The notes under the pieces: model-generated
Databases searched by the model: none
What the model saw: only the letters and a program-made list of their open reading frames with translations
Told to the model about the DNA's origin: nothing
Part shown: positions 28,647 to 38,253 of the stretch, piece after piece
How the letters are laid out: each line of letters begins with the position of its first letter
Position numbering within the stretch: the stretch's first letter is position 1
Program-made: the position numbers and the translations under genes
Origin: Rhodoplanes sp.
Lineage (GTDB): Bacteria; Pseudomonadota; Alphaproteobacteria; Rhizobiales; Xanthobacteraceae
Length of the DNA stretch: 64,000 nt
Assembly (NCBI RefSeq): GCF_013377085.1
Contig: NZ_JACAAX010000001.1
Coordinates: 186,001 to 250,000, forward strand
Direction: 5' to 3'

Positions 28647-29582
28647 GTGAGTCTGACGGCAGCCATCAAGGGCGTCATCCCGATCTCCCCGACCCCGTTC
28701 CATGCGGACGGTCGCGTCGACGCGGCCTCGATGGACAAGCTCACCGACTACTTCGTCGGCTGCGGGGTCGACGGCATCACCATCCTGGGCCAGCTCGGCG
28801 AGGCGCCGAAGCTCGAGTTCCAGGAGGCGCGCGCCATCGTGGCGCAGGTCGCCAAGCGCACCAAACTGCCCATCGTGGTCGGCGTCTCGGCGCCCGGCTT
28901 CGCCGCCATGCGGGCGCTCGCCCGCGAGGCCATGGAGCTCGGCGCCAGCGGCGTGATGATCGGCCCGCCCAACACGCTGCGCACCGACGACCAGATCGTC
29001 GGCTACTACCGCCAGGCCGCCGAGGCGATCGGCCCCGACGTGCCGTTCGTGCTGCAGGACTATCCGCTCACCTTCTCGGTGGTGATGACGCCCGCCGTCA
29101 TCAAGCGCATCGTCACCGAAAACGCGTCCTGCGTCGTCCTCAAGCACGAGGACTGGCCGGGCCTCGACAAGATCACGGCGCTGCGCGGCTTCGAGCGCGA
29201 CGGCGCGATGCGCCACATCGCGATCCTCACCGGCAATGGCGGGATCTTCCTCGACTTCGAGATGGAGCGCGGCGCCGACGGCGCCAATACGGGCTACGCC
29301 TTCCCGGAGATGCTGGTCGACGTGGTCAAGCTCTCGGCCGCCGGCAAGCGCGACCAGGCGCACGACCTGTTCGACGCGCATCTGCCCTATCTGCGCTACG
29401 AACAGCAGCAGGGCTCGCTCGGCCTCGCGGTGCGCAAGTACGTCTACATGCGCCGCGGCCTGATCTCCTGCGACGCCCAGCGCAAGCCGTCGATCGCGCT
29501 GAACGCGCCGGGCAAGGCCGAGGTCGAGTATCTGCTCGCGCGCATCGCCCGCGTCGACCAGCGCGCCAGGCTGGCGGCGTGA
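28647..29582 (+). CDS. DapA-family aldolase/dehydratase
   Basis: 311 residues with the class I aldolase fold. Schiff-base Lys lies in CVVLKHEDWPG, the Tyr in VLQDYPLTFSV, and the substrate loop, normally GTTGE, reads ILGQLGEAPKL. The non-standard loop and position outside lysine genes argue against true dihydrodipicolinate synthase; a pyruvate-dependent aldolase or sugar-acid dehydratase acting on an aromatic breakdown product fits the neighbourhood better. It follows maleylacetate reductase on the same strand after 178 bp, so it may be part of the same regulon. Confidence 0.85.
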   Translation: MSLTAAIKGVIPISPTPFHADGRVDAASMDKLTDYFVGCGVDGITILGQLGEAPKLEFQEARAIVAQVAKRTKLPIVVGVSAPGFAAMRALAREAMELGASGVMIGPPNTLRTDDQIVGYYRQAAEAIGPDVPFVLQDYPLTFSVVMTPAVIKRIVTENASCVVLKHEDWPGLDKITALRGFERDGAMRHIAILTGNGGIFLDFEMERGADGANTGYAFPEMLVDVVKLSAAGKRDQAHDLFDAHLPYLRYEQQQGSLGLAVRKYVYMRRGLISCDAQRKPSIALNAPGKAEVEYLLARIARVDQRARLAA

Positions 29583-29592
29583 CGAGCACCGT

Positions 29593-29625
29593 CGTCATGC
29601 GCGGGTCCTTCGCCCGCGCATGACG
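29593..29625. repeat. Palindromic repeat / possible terminator
   Basis: CGTCATGCGCGGG-TCCTT-CGCCCGCGCATGACG, a nearly perfect hairpin 10 bp after the DapA-like gene. Related arms occur at 49889-49982 and 60517-60605. The rest of 29626-29886 is AT-richer and holds only the leader of the CBS-domain gene. Confidence 0.65.
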
Positions 29626-29886
29626 AGTCGAAGCGTCTGAAGACTGGTATAATTCTCACAAAGCGGTGCTTCGTCGATCCGGTGTTTGCAGCGCATCACG
29701 ACTTTTCACGTTGTGGTGCGCTGCGCTCGGGAAGCCATATTTTGCAGCGCGGTGCGACCGTGCCGGCCCCGGGGCCTGTGGCCAGGGCGTCGATCGTCGA
29801 TTATCATGAGAGTGGTTCGTCCCTGACAGGAACGGGTCTGCTGCCGTTGCAAGACGGTGCGGCGGATCGTTCGAGGAGAGCCTTCC

Positions 29887-30321
29887 ATGCGTGTTGCGGA
29901 CCTTTTGAAGGGCAAGAACGCCACCGTCATGATGGTGGAACCGACGCTGACCGTCCAGGCGCTGGCGGAACGCCTGCGCTCGGCCAGGGTCGGCGTCATG
30001 ATCGTCAGCCACGACGGGCATGCGCTCGACGGCATCATCTCGGAACGCGACGTCGCCTATGGGCTGGCGGAGCACGGCGGCACCCTGCCGGTGCTGCATG
30101 TCTCGGATCTGATGACCAGGAGTGTGATCACCTGCGTGCCGAGCGACAGTGTCTCGGAGGTCGCCAAGGTGATGACGCTGCGCCGCATCCGCCATCTTCC
30201 GGTCAAGGAGGGCGATACGATCGTGGGCGTCATCAGCATCGGCGACGTGCTGAAATCCCGGATCTCCGAGATCGAGCTCGAGGCCAACGTCCTGCGCGAC
30301 ATCGCCATCGCGGTGCGGTAG
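29887..30321 (+). CDS. CBS-domain pair protein
   Basis: 144 residues consisting of two CBS motifs (about 8-62 and 73-130: HDGHALDGIISERDVAYGL and GDTIVGVISIGDVLKSRI) and nothing else. Such stand-alone pairs bind adenosine nucleotides or NAD and act as energy sensors for partner proteins. Start from ATG 29887 with GAGGAGA 7 bases upstream. The promoter region 29640-29860 is rather AT-rich. Monocistronic, followed by a long inverted repeat. The partner is unknown. Confidence 0.9.
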   Translation: MRVADLLKGKNATVMMVEPTLTVQALAERLRSARVGVMIVSHDGHALDGIISERDVAYGLAEHGGTLPVLHVSDLMTRSVITCVPSDSVSEVAKVMTLRRIRHLPVKEGDTIVGVISIGDVLKSRISEIELEANVLRDIAIAVR

Positions 30322-30343
30322 GGCGGCACCCCGCATCGAGCGT

Positions 30344-30423
30344 GTAGGGCGCAATGAGCGGAGCGAATTGCGCCGCTAAAAGTAGTTATATCGGCGCAAT
30401 TCGCTGCGCTCATTGCGCCCTAC
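30344..30423. repeat. Long inverted repeat (REP-like), 32-bp arms
   Basis: Arms 30344-30375 and 30392-30423 match at 31 of 32 positions around a 16-bp centre; the arm starts GTAGGGCGCAATGAGCG. A diverged relative lies at 50846-50955. It separates the CBS gene from murD, whose genes converge here, and marks the left edge of the inverted dcw half. Confidence 0.85.
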
Positions 30424-30444
30424 GAAGTGAGCCGCCAGCGCGGA

Positions 30445-31836
30445 TCACTTCACCCCGGGCAGCGCCTTCACCAGCTTGCGGAAGACGTCGCCGCGGACCT
30501 CGAAGTTCTTGAACTGGTCGTAGGACGCGCAGGCCGGCGAGAGCAGCACCACGGCCTGCTGCAGGCCGGCGGCGGCGGCGTCCTCGGCGGCCTGGGCGAC
30601 GGCGCGCTCCAGCGTGCCGGCGATCGTCCAGGGGGCCTTGCCGTCGAGGGTCTCGGCGAACTCGTTCGCGGCCTCGCCGATCAGATAGGCTTTTCGCACG
30701 CGCGGAAAATAGCCCTCCAGCGGCGTGATGCCGCCGCTCTTCGGCTTGCCGCCGGCGATCCAGAAGATGTCGGAGAAGCAGGCGAGCGCGCGCGCCGCCG
30801 CGTCCGCATTGGTCGCCTTGGAGTCGTTGACGAACAGGATCGAGCCGTAGCGGCCGACCTCCTCGATGCGGTGCGGCAGGCCCGGATAGGTGCGCAGTCC
30901 CGCCTGGATGGCCTTGGGCGCGACGCCGAGGGCGAGCGCGGCGGCGCTGGCGCAGGCGGCGTTCTGGGCATTGTGGGTGCCGCGCAGCGTGGCGATGCCG
31001 CCCAACAGCGCGATCTCGCTCAGCGCCGCGGCCTCGGCCTGCAGAATGCGGCCGCCCTCGACGAAAATGCCGTCGGAGAGCGGACGGCGCACCGAGACGC
31101 GGACCACCCGACGGCCCGTGTGGGCGATGTGGTCGGCGGCGGCCTGGCACCAGTTGTCGTCGACGCCGACGATGGCGGTGCCGTCCGGTTGCACGCCGGC
31201 GACCAGGCGCTCCTTGAGGCCCGCATAGGTCGCCATGGTGCCGTGGCGATCGAGATGGTCCTCGGTGACGTTGAGCAGGATGCCGACCGAAGGATCGAGG
31301 TTCGGCGCGAGGTCGATCTGGAACGAGGAGACTTCGATGACGTGCACGAGCCCGGGCCGCGGCGGCTTCAGCGACAGGATGGCGGTGCCGATATTGCCGC
31401 CGATCTGCACCTCGTGGCCGGCGGCGGCGAGCAGATGCGCCGTCAGCGCCGTGGTGGTCGACTTGCCGTTGGTGCCCGTGACGGCGACGAACGGCGCGTT
31501 CGGCGCATGCGCGGCGCGCTCGCGGCAAAACAGCTCGATGTCGCCGATCACCTCGACGCCGGCCGCACGCGCCAGGCCGACCGTCCAGTGCGGCGCCGGA
31601 TGGGTGAGCGGTACGCCCGGCGCGAGCACCAGGGCGGAGACGCGCGACCAGTCGATATCGCGCAGATCGGCGGTCGGGATCCCGGCGCTCGCCGCGTAGG
31701 CGATGCGCTCCTCCGAGTCGTCCCAGCCGACCACGTCGGCGCCTCCGGCGAACAGCGCGCTGGCGGTGGCGAGCCCGGAGGTCCCGAGCCCGAAGATCGC
31801 CACCTTGCGGCCTTCCAGCGTGGTGACGGGAATCAT
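30445..31836 (-). CDS. murD: UDP-N-acetylmuramoyl-L-alanine--D-glutamate ligase
   Basis: 463 residues. Order: N-terminal UDP-binding domain ([11 protein letters not shown]), ATPase P-loop [16 protein letters not shown] (about 125), substrate motif [19 protein letters not shown], and the C-terminal domain with [22 protein letters not shown]. It adds D-Glu to UDP-MurNAc-L-Ala in the cytoplasm. Last gene of the murE-murF-mraY-murD group; the mraY stop lies 3 bp before its start. In most alphaproteobacteria ftsW follows directly; here it is 24 kb away on the other strand. Confidence 0.97.
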   Translation of the reverse strand: MIPVTTLEGRKVAIFGLGTSGLATASALFAGGADVVGWDDSEERIAYAASAGIPTADLRDIDWSRVSALVLAPGVPLTHPAPHWTVGLARAAGVEVIGDIELFCRERAAHAPNAPFVAVTGTNGKSTTTALTAHLLAAAGHEVQIGGNIGTAILSLKPPRPGLVHVIEVSSFQIDLAPNLDPSVGILLNVTEDHLDRHGTMATYAGLKERLVAGVQPDGTAIVGVDDNWCQAAADHIAHTGRRVVRVSVRRPLSDGIFVEGGRILQAEAAALSEIALLGGIATLRGTHNAQNAACASAAALALGVAPKAIQAGLRTYPGLPHRIEEVGRYGSILFVNDSKATNADAAARALACFSDIFWIAGGKPKSGGITPLEGYFPRVRKAYLIGEAANEFAETLDGKAPWTIAGTLERAVAQAAEDAAAAGLQQAVVLLSPACASYDQFKNFEVRGDVFRKLVKALPGVK

Positions 31837-31839
31837 GGC

Positions 31840-32925
31840 TCACCTCAGCTTGAGCGTGGAGAGGCCGGCGAGCGCCAGCACGACCGAAATGATCCAGAAG
31901 CGGATCACGATTTGCGGCTCGGTCCAGCCGAGCTGCTCGAAGTGATGGTGCAGGGGCGCCATCTTGAACACGCGCCGGCCGGTCAGCTTGAACGACACCA
32001 CCTGGACGATCACCGAGACGGCCTCCAGCACGAACAGGCCGCCGATGATGCCGAGCACCACCTCGTGCTTGGTGATCACCGCGACGGTGCCGAGCAGGCC
32101 GCCGAGCGCCAGCGAGCCGGTGTCGCCCATGAACACCGAGGCGGGCGGGCAGTTGAACCACAGGAAGCCCAGCCCGGCCCCCAATATGGCGCCGCACAGC
32201 ACCGCGAGCTCGCCGGCGCCGGGGACGAAGTTGAGCTGCAGATAATCGGCGAACACGGCGTTGCCGACCACCCAGGAGATGCCGGCGAAGCTGCCGACCG
32301 CGATCATCACCGGCACGATGGCGAGCCCGTCGAGCCCGTCCGTCAGGTTCACGGCGTTGCCGGCGCCGACGATGATGAAGCCGCCGAAGATCAGGAAGAA
32401 CCAGCCTAGGTCGATCACCATGTCCTTGACGAACGGCAGGGCGAGCGAGGTCGTCAGCGGCGCGCGGCCCAGCATGGCGAGGGCGAAGCAGGCCATCACG
32501 GCGATCAGCGTCTCCAGCGCCAAGCGCGTGCGGCCCGAGAAGCCCGCGTGGGTCTGCTTGGTGACCTTCAGGTAGTCGTCGTAGAAGCCGATCAGCCCGA
32601 AGCCGAGCGTGACGCCGAGCACCACCCACACATAGGGGTTGGCCGGGTTCGCCCACAGCACGGTCGACACGACGAGGCCGGACAGGATCATCAGCCCGCC
32701 CATGGTCGGCGTGCCGACCTTGGTGAGCAGATGCGACTTCGGCCCGTCGGTGCGGATCGGCTGGCCCTTGCCCTGCTTCAGCCGCAGCATGCGGATGATG
32801 GTCGGACCGAACAGGAACACGAACAGGGCCGCCGTCACGATCGCGCCGGCGGCGCGGAACGTGATGTAGCGGAACACGTTGAGGACGTTGATCACGTCCG
32901 AGAGGTCGGCGAGCCAGTAGAGCAT
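31840..32925 (-). CDS. mraY: Phospho-N-acetylmuramoyl-pentapeptide transferase
   Basis: 361 residues and about ten membrane helices. The family motifs are seen: [14 protein letters not shown] near the N-terminus, GFYDDYLKV with the catalytic Asp pair, [13 protein letters not shown], and [11 protein letters not shown]. It links UDP-MurNAc-pentapeptide to undecaprenyl phosphate, forming lipid I. It lies 4 bp from murF and 3 bp from murD, so the genes are translated from one message. Confidence 0.97.
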   Translation of the reverse strand: MLYWLADLSDVINVLNVFRYITFRAAGAIVTAALFVFLFGPTIIRMLRLKQGKGQPIRTDGPKSHLLTKVGTPTMGGLMILSGLVVSTVLWANPANPYVWVVLGVTLGFGLIGFYDDYLKVTKQTHAGFSGRTRLALETLIAVMACFALAMLGRAPLTTSLALPFVKDMVIDLGWFFLIFGGFIIVGAGNAVNLTDGLDGLAIVPVMIAVGSFAGISWVVGNAVFADYLQLNFVPGAGELAVLCGAILGAGLGFLWFNCPPASVFMGDTGSLALGGLLGTVAVITKHEVVLGIIGGLFVLEAVSVIVQVVSFKLTGRRVFKMAPLHHHFEQLGWTEPQIVIRFWIISVVLALAGLSTLKLR

Positions 32926-32929
32926 TCGG

Positions 32930-34375
32930 TCAGCCTCGCGCTGGAATGTCGTCGTGCGCCGCCGCAGCGGGATAACGGCGCGCCAGCGACTTGACGATCG
33001 GCCCCATGCGCGAGCCGAGCGAGCCCTTCACCATCACGGCGTCGCCGGGATGCACGGCGGCGAGCACCTGGGCCTCGAGCTCCGCGGCGCTCGCCGCATG
33101 GCCGCCGCGCCGCTCGGCCGGCAGCGCCTCCCACAGCGCGGCCATCAGCGGGCCGGCGCAGAAGACGAGATCGATGGTGTTCTCGGCCACGGCGGCGGCG
33201 AGGCCGCGGTGCAGCTCGGTCGCCGCGGTGCCGAGCTCCAGCATGTCGCCCAGCACGGCGATCCGCCGGCCGCGCGCCCCGACCGTGGCGCGGCCCAGCA
33301 CGGCGAGCGCGGCGCGCATCGAGGAGGGGTTGGCGTTGTAGCTCTCGTCGATCAGCAGGGCCTGGCCGCTGCCGACGAACAGATCGATGCGGGTGCCGCG
33401 CCCGGTCGCCGGCCGCTGGTCGGCGAGCGCGAGGGCGGCGAGGGCGAGGTCGGCGCCGACCAGGCTCACGGCCGCCAGGACGGCGAGCGAGTTGAAGACG
33501 AAGTGGCGGCCCGGCGCGCCGATGCGGTAGTCGGCGAGCGTGCCGAGGATCGAGGCCTCGACGGTCGAGCCGTCGTCCTGGAGGGCGTATTTGAGCAGCC
33601 GCGAGTCGGCTTTCGAATGCTCGCCGAACGACACGATGCGCGCGACGCCGGCCTGCGAGGCGTGCCGCTTCAGGCGCTGCCAGTGCGGGTTGTCGCGGTT
33701 GATCACGGCGGCGCCGCCGGGCTCGATCCCGGAAAAGATCTCCGCCTTGGCGTCGGCGATGGCGGCGACCGAGGCGAAGAACTCCAGATGCACGGGCTCG
33801 ACCGTCGTGACGATGGCGACGTGCGGCCGCACCATCCTGACCAGCGGCGTGATCTCGCCGGCGTGGTTCATGCCGATCTCGAACACGCCATAACGCGCCG
33901 TCTCGGGCAGGCGGGCGAGCGACAGCGGCACGCCCCAGTGATTGTTGAACGAGGCCGTCGAGGCATGGGTCTCGCCGTCGGCCGAAAGCGCGATGCGCAG
34001 CGCCTCCTTGGTCGACGTTTTTCCGACCGAGCCCGTGACGGCGACGATTTTTGCGGGCGACCGCGCCCGTGCGGCGCGGGCGAGGTCGCGCAGTCCATCG
34101 AGCACATCCGGCACGACGAGCAAAGGCGCGTCGGCGGGAAACTCGCTCCGCCGCGCCGCCGACACCACTGCGAGTGCGGCGCCATTGGCAAATGCCTTGG
34201 CGACGAAGTCGTGGCCGTCGAGCCGGTCGCCCGCGATGGCGAAGAAGGCTTCGCCCGACGACACGGTTCGGCTGTCGATCGACAGGCCGACGATCGCGTC
34301 CGGCAACGGACCGGCACGCGTCGCCGACATCGCGGCGGCCATGTCGGCGACGGTCCACAGCGGCGGGTGGGTCAT
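32930..34375 (-). CDS. murF: UDP-N-acetylmuramoyl-tripeptide--D-alanyl-D-alanine ligase
   Basis: 481 residues. Mur ligase P-loop [16 protein letters not shown] (about 107-122), [25 protein letters not shown], and the C-terminal [17 protein letters not shown] are diagnostic of MurF. It adds D-Ala-D-Ala to the UDP-linked tripeptide. The start codon overlaps the murE stop by 4 bp (ATGA), and mraY follows after 4 bp. Confidence 0.97.
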   Translation of the reverse strand: MTHPPLWTVADMAAAMSATRAGPLPDAIVGLSIDSRTVSSGEAFFAIAGDRLDGHDFVAKAFANGAALAVVSAARRSEFPADAPLLVVPDVLDGLRDLARAARARSPAKIVAVTGSVGKTSTKEALRIALSADGETHASTASFNNHWGVPLSLARLPETARYGVFEIGMNHAGEITPLVRMVRPHVAIVTTVEPVHLEFFASVAAIADAKAEIFSGIEPGGAAVINRDNPHWQRLKRHASQAGVARIVSFGEHSKADSRLLKYALQDDGSTVEASILGTLADYRIGAPGRHFVFNSLAVLAAVSLVGADLALAALALADQRPATGRGTRIDLFVGSGQALLIDESYNANPSSMRAALAVLGRATVGARGRRIAVLGDMLELGTAATELHRGLAAAVAENTIDLVFCAGPLMAALWEALPAERRGGHAASAAELEAQVLAAVHPGDAVMVKGSLGSRMGPIVKSLARRYPAAAAHDDIPARG

Positions 34376-35829
34376 GCACTCTTCTCCCGCAGGGCGGACG
34401 TCACCGCCTCGTGGTCGCTGAACGGCAGCGTCGTTCCCTTGATGGTCTGGCCGGTCTCGTGGCCCTTGCCGGCGACCAGCAGCACGTCGCCCTCGGCGAG
34501 CTCTTCGACGGCCCGCTGGATCGCGTGGCGGCGGTCGCCGATCTCGATGGCGCCGGGCGCGGCGGCGAGGATTTGTGCCCGGATGGCGGCCGGCTCCTCG
34601 CTCCTCGGATTGTCGTCGGTGACGATGACGCGGTCGGCCTTTTCGGCCGCGATGGCGCCCATCAGGGGCCGCTTGCCGGTGTCGCGGTCGCCGCCGGCGC
34701 CGAACACCACGACGAGCTTTCCCCGCGCATAGGGGCGCAGGGCGTCCAGGGCTTTCGCGAGGGCGTCCGGCTTGTGGGCGTAGTCGACGAAGATCGGCGC
34801 GCCGCGGCGGTGGCCGACCAGCTCCAGCCGTCCCTTGGCGCCGACGAGGCCTTCGAGCTGCTCGAACACGGCCTCCGGCTCGCCGCCCGTCGCGATCACC
34901 TGGCCGGCGGCGACCAGCGCGTTGTCGACCTGGAAGGCGCCGACCAGCGGCAGCCGTACCCGGTAGGTGTGCCCGGCATGGACGATCGTGACGGTCTGGG
35001 AGAAGCCGTCGATCTCGATCGCGGCGGCCCGGATGTCGGCGGCCTCGCTGCACCCGACCGTGAGAATTCTTACGCCGCGCGCCTTGGCGGCCGCCTGCAC
35101 GGCGTCCGCATGGACGTGGTCGATGTCGATCACGGCGGTGCCGTCGGCGGCCAGCAGTCGCTCGAAAAGTCCCAGCTTGGCGGCCAGATACGCCTCGAAG
35201 GTGACGTGATAGTCGAGATGGTCGCGGGTGATGTTGGTGAAGCCGGCGACCGCCACCCGCACACCATCGAGCCGGTGCTGCTCGATGCCGTGCGAGGAGG
35301 CCTCCAGCGCCAGATGCGTCACGCCCTCGCCGGCGATGCGGTCGAGCGTGACATGCAGCGCCACCGGGTCCGGCGTGGTGAGCGAGCCGTACTGCTCCTC
35401 GTCGGGCGTCACCAGCCCGATGGTGCCGATGCTCGCCGCGCGATGGCCGAGCCCGGCCCAGAGCTGGCGCGTGTAGGAGGCGACCGAAGTTTTCCCGCTG
35501 GTGCCCGTGACGGCGGCGATGGTGGCGGGCTGGCGCGGGTGCAGGCGGGCGGCGGCGAGCGCCAGCGCATGGCGGACGTCGTCGACCAGCACCAGCGCGA
35601 CCTCGTCCGGCAATGGGGCCAGGGGGGCGCGCTCCGCCAGCACGGCGGCGGCGCCCTTGGCCAGCGCGGCCGGCACATAGTCGAGCCCGTCGGCCTTGCT
35701 GCCCGGCACGGCGGCGAACAGGGAGCCCGGCGCGACGGTGCGGCTGTCCGCCGTCACGTCGGTGATCGACTGGTCTCCGTGCCGCGCCTTGTATCGGGCG
35801 CCCGGATCGAGAAGATCGCGCAACCGCAT
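34372..35829 (-). CDS. murE: UDP-N-acetylmuramoyl-tripeptide synthetase (meso-DAP adding)
   Basis: 485 residues. P-loop AAVTGTSGKTSVASY (about 108-122), GSLTTPDP, EASSHGIEQHRLDG and TNITRDHLDYH are present, and the C-terminal DNPRSEEP contains the DNPR motif that selects meso-diaminopimelate, as expected for a Gram-negative cell wall. Unlike the usual arrangement, ftsI is not directly upstream: 3.07 kb with opposing genes intervenes, so this gene now needs its own promoter. A candidate lies at 35919-35947. murF overlaps the stop codon. Confidence 0.96.
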   Translation of the reverse strand: MRLRDLLDPGARYKARHGDQSITDVTADSRTVAPGSLFAAVPGSKADGLDYVPAALAKGAAAVLAERAPLAPLPDEVALVLVDDVRHALALAAARLHPRQPATIAAVTGTSGKTSVASYTRQLWAGLGHRAASIGTIGLVTPDEEQYGSLTTPDPVALHVTLDRIAGEGVTHLALEASSHGIEQHRLDGVRVAVAGFTNITRDHLDYHVTFEAYLAAKLGLFERLLAADGTAVIDIDHVHADAVQAAAKARGVRILTVGCSEAADIRAAAIEIDGFSQTVTIVHAGHTYRVRLPLVGAFQVDNALVAAGQVIATGGEPEAVFEQLEGLVGAKGRLELVGHRRGAPIFVDYAHKPDALAKALDALRPYARGKLVVVFGAGGDRDTGKRPLMGAIAAEKADRVIVTDDNPRSEEPAAIRAQILAAAPGAIEIGDRRHAIQRAVEELAEGDVLLVAGKGHETGQTIKGTTLPFSDHEAVTSALREKSA

Positions 35830-35918
35830 GTCCGCCCCGCCGTGCGTTTTGTCGGACCGAAGGTTCGGCCGCCGGGCCAACGGTCCGGCCGCCGAAGCAC
35901 TGCCCCGGCGGCTCCGGT

Positions 35919-35947
35919 TTAGCATGTTCGCAAGGGGTGGGAAGCAA
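35919..35947 (-). promoter_or_regulatory. Candidate promoter for murE
   Basis: On the minus strand TTGCTT (35947-35942), a 17-bp spacer, then TGCTAA (35924-35919), about 90 bp upstream of the murE start. Chosen by eye; other pairs are possible in this 260-bp divergent region. Confidence 0.3.
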
Positions 35948-36091
35948 GCCGGCGGCGGAAATGCTGCAACGCAACATGAATGTTCGGCTCCAAGTGCTTG
36001 AGCCCAAATATTAAGCGGCGTAGACTTTTGCCCAATTAGCAATCATTCGCAAGTTCTGGTAGCATGCTCACGGGTGGACGTTTCTTTGGGG

Positions 36092-36490
36092 ATGACGATG
36101 GCTTCGCTCGCAAACGCAGTGTTCACCGGGCGGTCCGGACGGGACTACGAGTTCCTCGCCTATGGGCGGGACACCGAGTTCAAGTCGGCCGGCGCCGTCT
36201 ATGTGATCGCCATTCGGTATGAGGTGCCGAGCGGCATCTCCTACCGGCACGTCTATGTCGGCGAGACCCGCGACCTCGCCGACAGTCCGCTGACCCATTG
36301 CCGCACGGCCTGCTTCGAGCGCATCGGCGCCAACAGCATCTTCATCTGCCTGGAGGGCAACGAGGAGCGCCGGCAGGCGATCGCGCAGGACCTGGCGGAA
36401 AAGCTCGATCCGCCCTGCAACAGCGACCGCAGCGGCGTCTGCGACTATCCGAGCACCGAATGCCCGCTGGTCTGGCCGCTGGGGCTGTGA
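36092..36490 (+). CDS. Small protein with a GIY-YIG-like N-terminal pattern
   Basis: 132 residues from ATG 36092 (a GTG at 36074 and the next ATG at 36098 are alternatives). GAVYVIAIRYE and, after 14 residues, YRHVYVGETRDLADSPLTH resemble the strands and loop of GIY-YIG nuclease domains, and EKLDPPCN matches the Asn-containing end of small members. The catalytic Arg/Glu pattern is not certain, so it may be a non-nuclease relative. The C-terminal half has four Cys. Its 3' half (36310-36492) is duplicated 1.44 kb downstream. It lies in the block that splits ftsI from murE, on the opposite strand to both. Confidence 0.6.
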   Translation: MTMASLANAVFTGRSGRDYEFLAYGRDTEFKSAGAVYVIAIRYEVPSGISYRHVYVGETRDLADSPLTHCRTACFERIGANSIFICLEGNEERRQAIAQDLAEKLDPPCNSDRSGVCDYPSTECPLVWPLGL

Positions 36491-36492
36491 GG
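36310..36492 (+). repeat. 183-bp direct repeat, copy 1
   Basis: Identical to 37754-37936 except for one base (C at 36485, T at 37929). It covers the 3' half and stop codon of the GIY-YIG-like gene. With copy 2 it brackets the transglutaminase-like gene in direct orientation. Confidence 0.95.
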
Positions 36493-36690
36493 GGCGCCGC
36501 AACCGTGAACAGCCTCGCTCCGCCGACATCCTGAGAGGCCCGCGCAGCGGGCCGTCGCGAAGGACTGGCGGCGCCTCGGTCGAGGCCTCATCATTCGACC
36601 GGACGCGACGACGGCGTCACCCACGCTGGCGCCGGTCCGCGCCCGCATCCCGGATGTCGTCGCGTTCCGTTCCGGTGCGGAGGATGGTCC

Positions 36691-37578
36691 ATGGCCAGAA
36701 TCGAAGTCGTCCACACGACCGAATACACCTACCGCAACCCAGTCGGACTCGGGCGCCATCGATTGATGGTCCGGCCCGACGAGAGCCACGACCTGCGCCT
36801 GCACCGGGCCAAGCTGATCGTCGATCCGGCTCCGGCCCTGGTGACCTGGAAGCACGACATCTTCAACAATTCGATCTGCTTCCTCGACTGGAGCGACGCC
36901 ACGCGGACGGACCACCTGAAAATCGTCTCCACGCTGGACCTGACGCATCATCCCGACGGGCCGCCGCTGCCCCGATACATCCTCGATTTCGACGCGACGG
37001 CGTTTCCCTTCTCCTACACCGCAGGCGACCTCGCCGATCTCGGACCGCTGACGGTGCAACAGGAGCCGGATCCGGACGGCGTGGTGGCCGCCTTCGCCCG
37101 GCGCATTCTCGGCGACGCGGGATCCTCCGAGACCCTGGACGTCCTCGCAGCGATGACACGCGCAATCAAGGAACAACTCGGCTATCGGGCGCGGTACGAA
37201 GAGGGGACGCAGACCGCCGCCGACACCATCCGGCTCGGCAGCGGAACGTGTCGCGACTTCGCCGTCCTCATGATGGAGGCGTTGCGCAGCTTCGGCGTCG
37301 CGACGCGCTTCGTCACCGGTTATCTCTACGATGACACGTCCGGCGCCACCCGCGGCGGCGGCAGCACGCACGCATGGTGCTCCGTGTACCTGCCGGGCGC
37401 CGGCTGGATCGAGTACGATCCGACCAACGGCCTGCTCGCCGGCTCGAACCTGATCCGGGTCGGCGTGACCCGCGAGGCCGCGCAGGCGAGTCCGATCTCG
37501 GGAGGCTTCGACGGCCGTTCCGACGATCCGATCGGCCTGCATGTCGACGTGTCGATCACCGCTGCGCCGGCCGACTGA
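36691..37578 (+). CDS. Transglutaminase-like (papain-fold) family protein
   Basis: 295 residues, no signal peptide. N-terminal beta domain (IEVVHTTEYTYRNPVGLGRHR, the bacterial transglutaminase N-terminal region), then the catalytic core with Cys in RLGSGTCRDFAVLMMEALRS, His in GGSTHAWCSVYLP and Asp in WIEYDPTNG. All three catalytic residues are intact, so peptidase or amide-forming activity is possible. The gene lies between two direct 183-bp repeats and could be lost by recombination. No partner (the usual alpha-E or ATP-grasp genes of such clusters) is adjacent. Confidence 0.9.
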   Translation: MARIEVVHTTEYTYRNPVGLGRHRLMVRPDESHDLRLHRAKLIVDPAPALVTWKHDIFNNSICFLDWSDATRTDHLKIVSTLDLTHHPDGPPLPRYILDFDATAFPFSYTAGDLADLGPLTVQQEPDPDGVVAAFARRILGDAGSSETLDVLAAMTRAIKEQLGYRARYEEGTQTAADTIRLGSGTCRDFAVLMMEALRSFGVATRFVTGYLYDDTSGATRGGGSTHAWCSVYLPGAGWIEYDPTNGLLAGSNLIRVGVTREAAQASPISGGFDGRSDDPIGLHVDVSITAAPAD

Positions 37579-37636
37579 TCCGGATTTTTCGCGCGTTCGC
37601 AGAGGCGTCGTCGCGGCCCTCACCGGGCCGCAGGGC

Positions 37637-37725
37637 GTAGGATGGGTTGAGCCGAAGGCGAAACCCATCACGCCTCCGCCGTACGACCAGGCGATGGGTT
37701 TCGCCTTCGGCTCAACCCATCCTAC
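37637..37725. repeat. Perfect 33-bp inverted repeat
   Basis: Arms 37637-37669 and 37693-37725 are exact reverse complements around a 23-bp centre; the arm begins GTAGGATGGGTTGAGCC. Each arm is itself partly palindromic (GATGGGTT...AACCCATC). A perfect match this long suggests recent gene conversion, or selection or mobility of the element. Confidence 0.9.
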
Positions 37726-37753
37726 GGGCTGCGCTCTACCCGGGCTACGCTTG

Positions 37754-37934
37754 CTGCTTCGAGCGCATCGGCGCCAACAGCATCTTCATCTGCCTGGAGG
37801 GCAACGAGGAGCGCCGGCAGGCGATCGCGCAGGACCTGGCGGAAAAGCTCGATCCGCCCTGCAACAGCGACCGCAGCGGCGTCTGCGACTATCCGAGCAC
37901 CGAATGCCCGCTGGTCTGGCCGCTGGGGTTGTGA
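37754..37934 (+). pseudogene. Duplicated 3' fragment of the GIY-YIG-like gene
   Basis: Copy 2 of the 183-bp repeat. It carries the last 60 codons and stop of the gene at 36092-36490 without its start or first half. A reading frame extends upstream to 37647 only through the palindromic repeat, so it is unlikely to be a real gene. One difference in 183 bases shows that the copy is young. Confidence 0.85.
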
Positions 37935-37958
37935 GGAGGAGGGGCGCAGCCGCAGTTC

Positions 37959-38215
37959 GTAGCCCGGACTGAGCGCAGAGGCTGGGCAAGAATTGGCTCA
38001 CGTCCTGAACAGATAGACGATCGTTCTCTGTCGCGGCCTGTATGGACCAGCTCGCAGAATAGATCAGGCCACCCGGGCCCTTCTCGGGCAAAGAATTCTG
38101 CTTGTCTTCCGTGGGCTCGAATTCTTGCCCAGCCTCGCAGCGAAGTCCGGGGATTTCTTGCTCGGTCTCGGCGGAGGATCCCGGCTTTCGCCTTCGGCGA
38201 AACCCGGGCTACGCT
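37959..38215. repeat. Intergenic palindromic repeat cluster
   Basis: A GTAGCCCGGACTGAGCGCAG arm (37959-37994) pairs imperfectly with 38120-38150, and AAACCCGGGCTACGCTCA-type sequence recurs at 38198-38220. These are REP-like arms. No coding sequence is supported between 37937 and 38253. Confidence 0.65.
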
Positions 38216-38253
38216 CACTCATGGCATCCTGCGGATGTCTTGGAGCACCTCGG

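Noticed and set aside
30344-30423. Palindromes considered as CRISPR repeats
   Set aside because: No regular repeat-spacer array exists; copies are scattered and paired as inverted arms, and no cas gene is present.
34372-35829. murE considered as lysine-adding or otherwise unusual
   Set aside because: The DNPR motif is intact, which indicates meso-diaminopimelate.
32954-35922. Long plus-strand frames opposite murF and murE
   Set aside because: They mirror genes with complete Mur ligase motifs and have no ribosome sites or domains of their own.
37647-37934. 95-codon frame ending with the duplicated fragment
   Set aside because: Its first third is read through the palindromic repeat; it is treated as a pseudogene fragment.
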